A DNA stretch of 64,000 nucleotides from Sphingobacteriales bacterium. Its GTDB lineage: Bacteria > Bacteroidota > Bacteroidia > Chitinophagales > Chitinophagaceae. Position 1 is the first letter of the stretch. Each line of letters starts with the position of its first letter. Below are positions 62,578 to 64,000 of the stretch, piece after piece. The stretch is from NCBI GenBank assembly GCA_003963365.1, contig RXJG01000002.1, positions 194,568 through 258,567 of the forward strand, written 5' to 3'. A model generated the notes under the pieces. That model was not told the DNA's origin. It made no database searches and was given only the letters and a program-made list of their open reading frames with translations. The position numbers were made by a program, and so were the translations under genes.

Positions 62578-64000
62578 ATGAGCAAGATCGGCCGAAATGA
62601 TCCTTGTCCTTGTGGAAGTGGGAAGAAATATAAAAACTGTCATTTATCACAAGACAAAGAGCAATCAATTAAAGAAGATGGTGAACCTGAAATGAAGTCA
62701 GTTCCCACGTTTCAGCACTTAATTGAGAAGTTTCATTCAGATCCAATAATAAATCTTATTGGAGCATTACAACTTTTGCCGGAAAATCATGGACAGGAAG
62801 CCCGTTTCGAGGAGATGGCAAGAGTGGCGCTTTTATACAGGAGAGAAAATGATACCAGGCCTTATGCTTCATGGCAAAGACTGGTTGCGGTTATTGGTAA
62901 TATTGGTTATCCTGACGATGACCCCACAAATGCTTTCACGGAAAATGTTGTTTTTTCGGAAGGAAATTATATTGTTTATCCCGGCATATACGTTGACGTA
63001 ACAAATATTTTAAACCAATTATTAGAATGCATCTATCTGCAAGAAAATACCCTCCCCGAAAAGTTTAAGAAAGAAGTGAATGACGGAGTCGGATTATTGC
63101 TGTTTATGAGTAATAAGATAGCCGAAGAAAAGGGACACAACAGATATATGGAAAGAACCCGGACGAGTGATTACAAAATTGCATTTTCAGATTATGATTC
63201 AACAATTGATGATGCCTTTAGAATCAAGTTTGAGAAGGACTATTTGAAGAAAGCATGCGGCCTGCTAAATTGCGATTATGATATAATTAAAGAGTTTATT
63301 CTCCCTTTAAATGACCCCGACCTTAACAATGATGATCCGGACGAGAATCCTGTAAGCAGAAAGCCATTAATTGATCAGGGAGAAAACATCGTTTTATATA
63401 TGCCTACTACCGTTGTAAATGCTTTAATGGAGTTTATATTTAGAAAATCAGATGAGCATAAATGTTTGGACTTAGTTACCGAAATGCTGCATGAAAAACA
63501 ATTTGATAATAGCTGCAAGGCATTGGCACATTTAGACTGGCTTGCTACGGACATACAACTGCCCGAAAATTCAGAAAACCTTCCCGTTCGGGAAATGGTA
63601 TTCCAATTTGATAACCAAAAATTCGGTTATGTATGCTTTATTGATACATTAACATCGGGAGTAAGTAATCCTATTAAAGATAATGTTCTCGAAAAAAGAA
63701 ATCAGAAAGTCGTAAAACACCTGGAAACATTCAGTAAAGAACAGACGTTTCAGGTGATGAGTCTGTTTGTTCTTGCAGAGACAGGTAGAGACGGATTTTT
63801 TGCATGGCAAAAACCTTCAGCCGGTAATCAATCATTGGCTTTTCAGTATAGTGAACTTATGACACTGGCGTATTCCGAAAATGTTAATGCGTTGACACTT
63901 TGGAAATTTGCCAAAACTTATAGCCGGACCAGTGAAAAAGTTCGCATTATGTCCATGGGTGGAACGTTAGATGCCTATGCCATCTATCATAAAAATAATG
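62578..64000 (+). CDS. SEC-C-motif protein, truncated by the window end
   Basis: At least 474 residues with no stop before the right edge, read from the ATG at 62578. The N-terminus is a SEC-C zinc motif (C10, C12, C21, H22: RNDPCPCGSGKKYKNCH). The rest is not recognised; the composition is ordinary and no catalytic motif is clear. SEC-C occurs in SecA but also as a tag on island proteins of unknown role. The full length is unknown. Confidence 0.8.
   Translation, partial: MSKIGRNDPCPCGSGKKYKNCHLSQDKEQSIKEDGEPEMKSVPTFQHLIEKFHSDPIINLIGALQLLPENHGQEARFEEMARVALLYRRENDTRPYASWQRLVAVIGNIGYPDDDPTNAFTENVVFSEGNYIVYPGIYVDVTNILNQLLECIYLQENTLPEKFKKEVNDGVGLLLFMSNKIAEEKGHNRYMERTRTSDYKIAFSDYDSTIDDAFRIKFEKDYLKKACGLLNCDYDIIKEFILPLNDPDLNNDDPDENPVSRKPLIDQGENIVLYMPTTVVNALMEFIFRKSDEHKCLDLVTEMLHEKQFDNSCKALAHLDWLATDIQLPENSENLPVREMVFQFDNQKFGYVCFIDTLTSGVSNPIKDNVLEKRNQKVVKHLETFSKEQTFQVMSLFVLAETGRDGFFAWQKPSAGNQSLAFQYSELMTLAYSENVNALTLWKFAKTYSRTSEKVRIMSMGGTLDAYAIYHKNN

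Noticed and set aside
62759-63001. 80-codon open frame on the plus strand near the right edge
   Set aside because: It is an alternative frame within the SEC-C gene, whose own frame is open to the window end.
56484-64000. A full conjugative (ICE) transfer system
   Set aside because: Only mobilisation genes are visible; no VirB4/TraG ATPase, TraJ-TraN or pilus genes are found up to the window end.

Overview
The window is AT-rich DNA from a member of the Bacteroidota, most likely the Chitinophagales/Chitinophagaceae. The evidence is a SusC/SusD pair, a PorE-like OmpA protein, a Bacteroidota-type promoter (TTTG, then TAnnTTTG), almost no Shine-Dalgarno sequences, DUF3467, the DUF2256/TIGR03643 photolyase accessories and a Bacteroidota-type tyrosine recombinase. 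No rRNA gene, intact tRNA gene or CRISPR array is visible.

Chromosomal part (1-47747). 0.1-6.7 kb: envelope genes (PorE-like protein, a small barrel, a helix-hairpin-helix barrel) with queE and folD. 6.8-12.7 kb: a SusC-SusD-DUF1735 uptake operon with no enzyme beside it. 12.8-16.7 kb: DUF3467, an Ldh-family dehydrogenase, a MORN-like protein, aspartate kinase. 16.7-20.5 kb: a light-related operon (photolyase/cryptochrome, DUF2256, TIGR03643, a photolyase-like protein that looks circularly permuted) with a divergent SDR. 20.6-28.5 kb: proline dehydrogenase, hexosaminidase, a thymidylate/folate group (thyA, folA, tdk), ccmB and a RelE-like toxin-antitoxin pair. 29.2-38.1 kb: waaA, then an aminotransferase, two nucleotide-sugar dehydrogenases, UDP-xylose synthase and rmlBCD. 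38-47.7 kb: an isoaspartyl peptidase, ispD, an M1 peptidase, a sugar transferase with a Gfo/Idh oxidoreductase, and an L,D-transpeptidase-like protein.

Mobile island (47748 to beyond 64000). A 17-bp tRNA 3'-end remnant (probably tRNA-Ser) marks the left end, directly before a tyrosine recombinase. The island carries a DUF1016 nuclease-like protein, a sigma factor/117-aa protein/ImmA-IrrE peptidase operon, and divergently from it a complete type III-like CBASS operon: CD-NTase, HORMA, TRIP13-like ATPase and a SAVED effector whose C-terminal half has an HExxH zinc-protease motif instead of the usual nuclease. Mobilisation genes (coupling protein, relaxase, accessory protein), a candidate oriT, a Schlafen-type AlbA_2 protein, a RadC/JAB protein and a SEC-C protein cut by the window end follow. 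No type IV secretion genes are visible, so it looks like an integrative mobilisable element used as a defence island.

A theme across the chromosome is short arrays of heptanucleotide units. Three copies share one layout: about four heptamers, a spacer of about 12 nt, about four heptamers, 68 nt in all. Such arrays sit between genes and also inside coding sequences (queE, waaA twice, rmlD, the M1 peptidase), and one encodes the signal peptide of the PorE-like protein.
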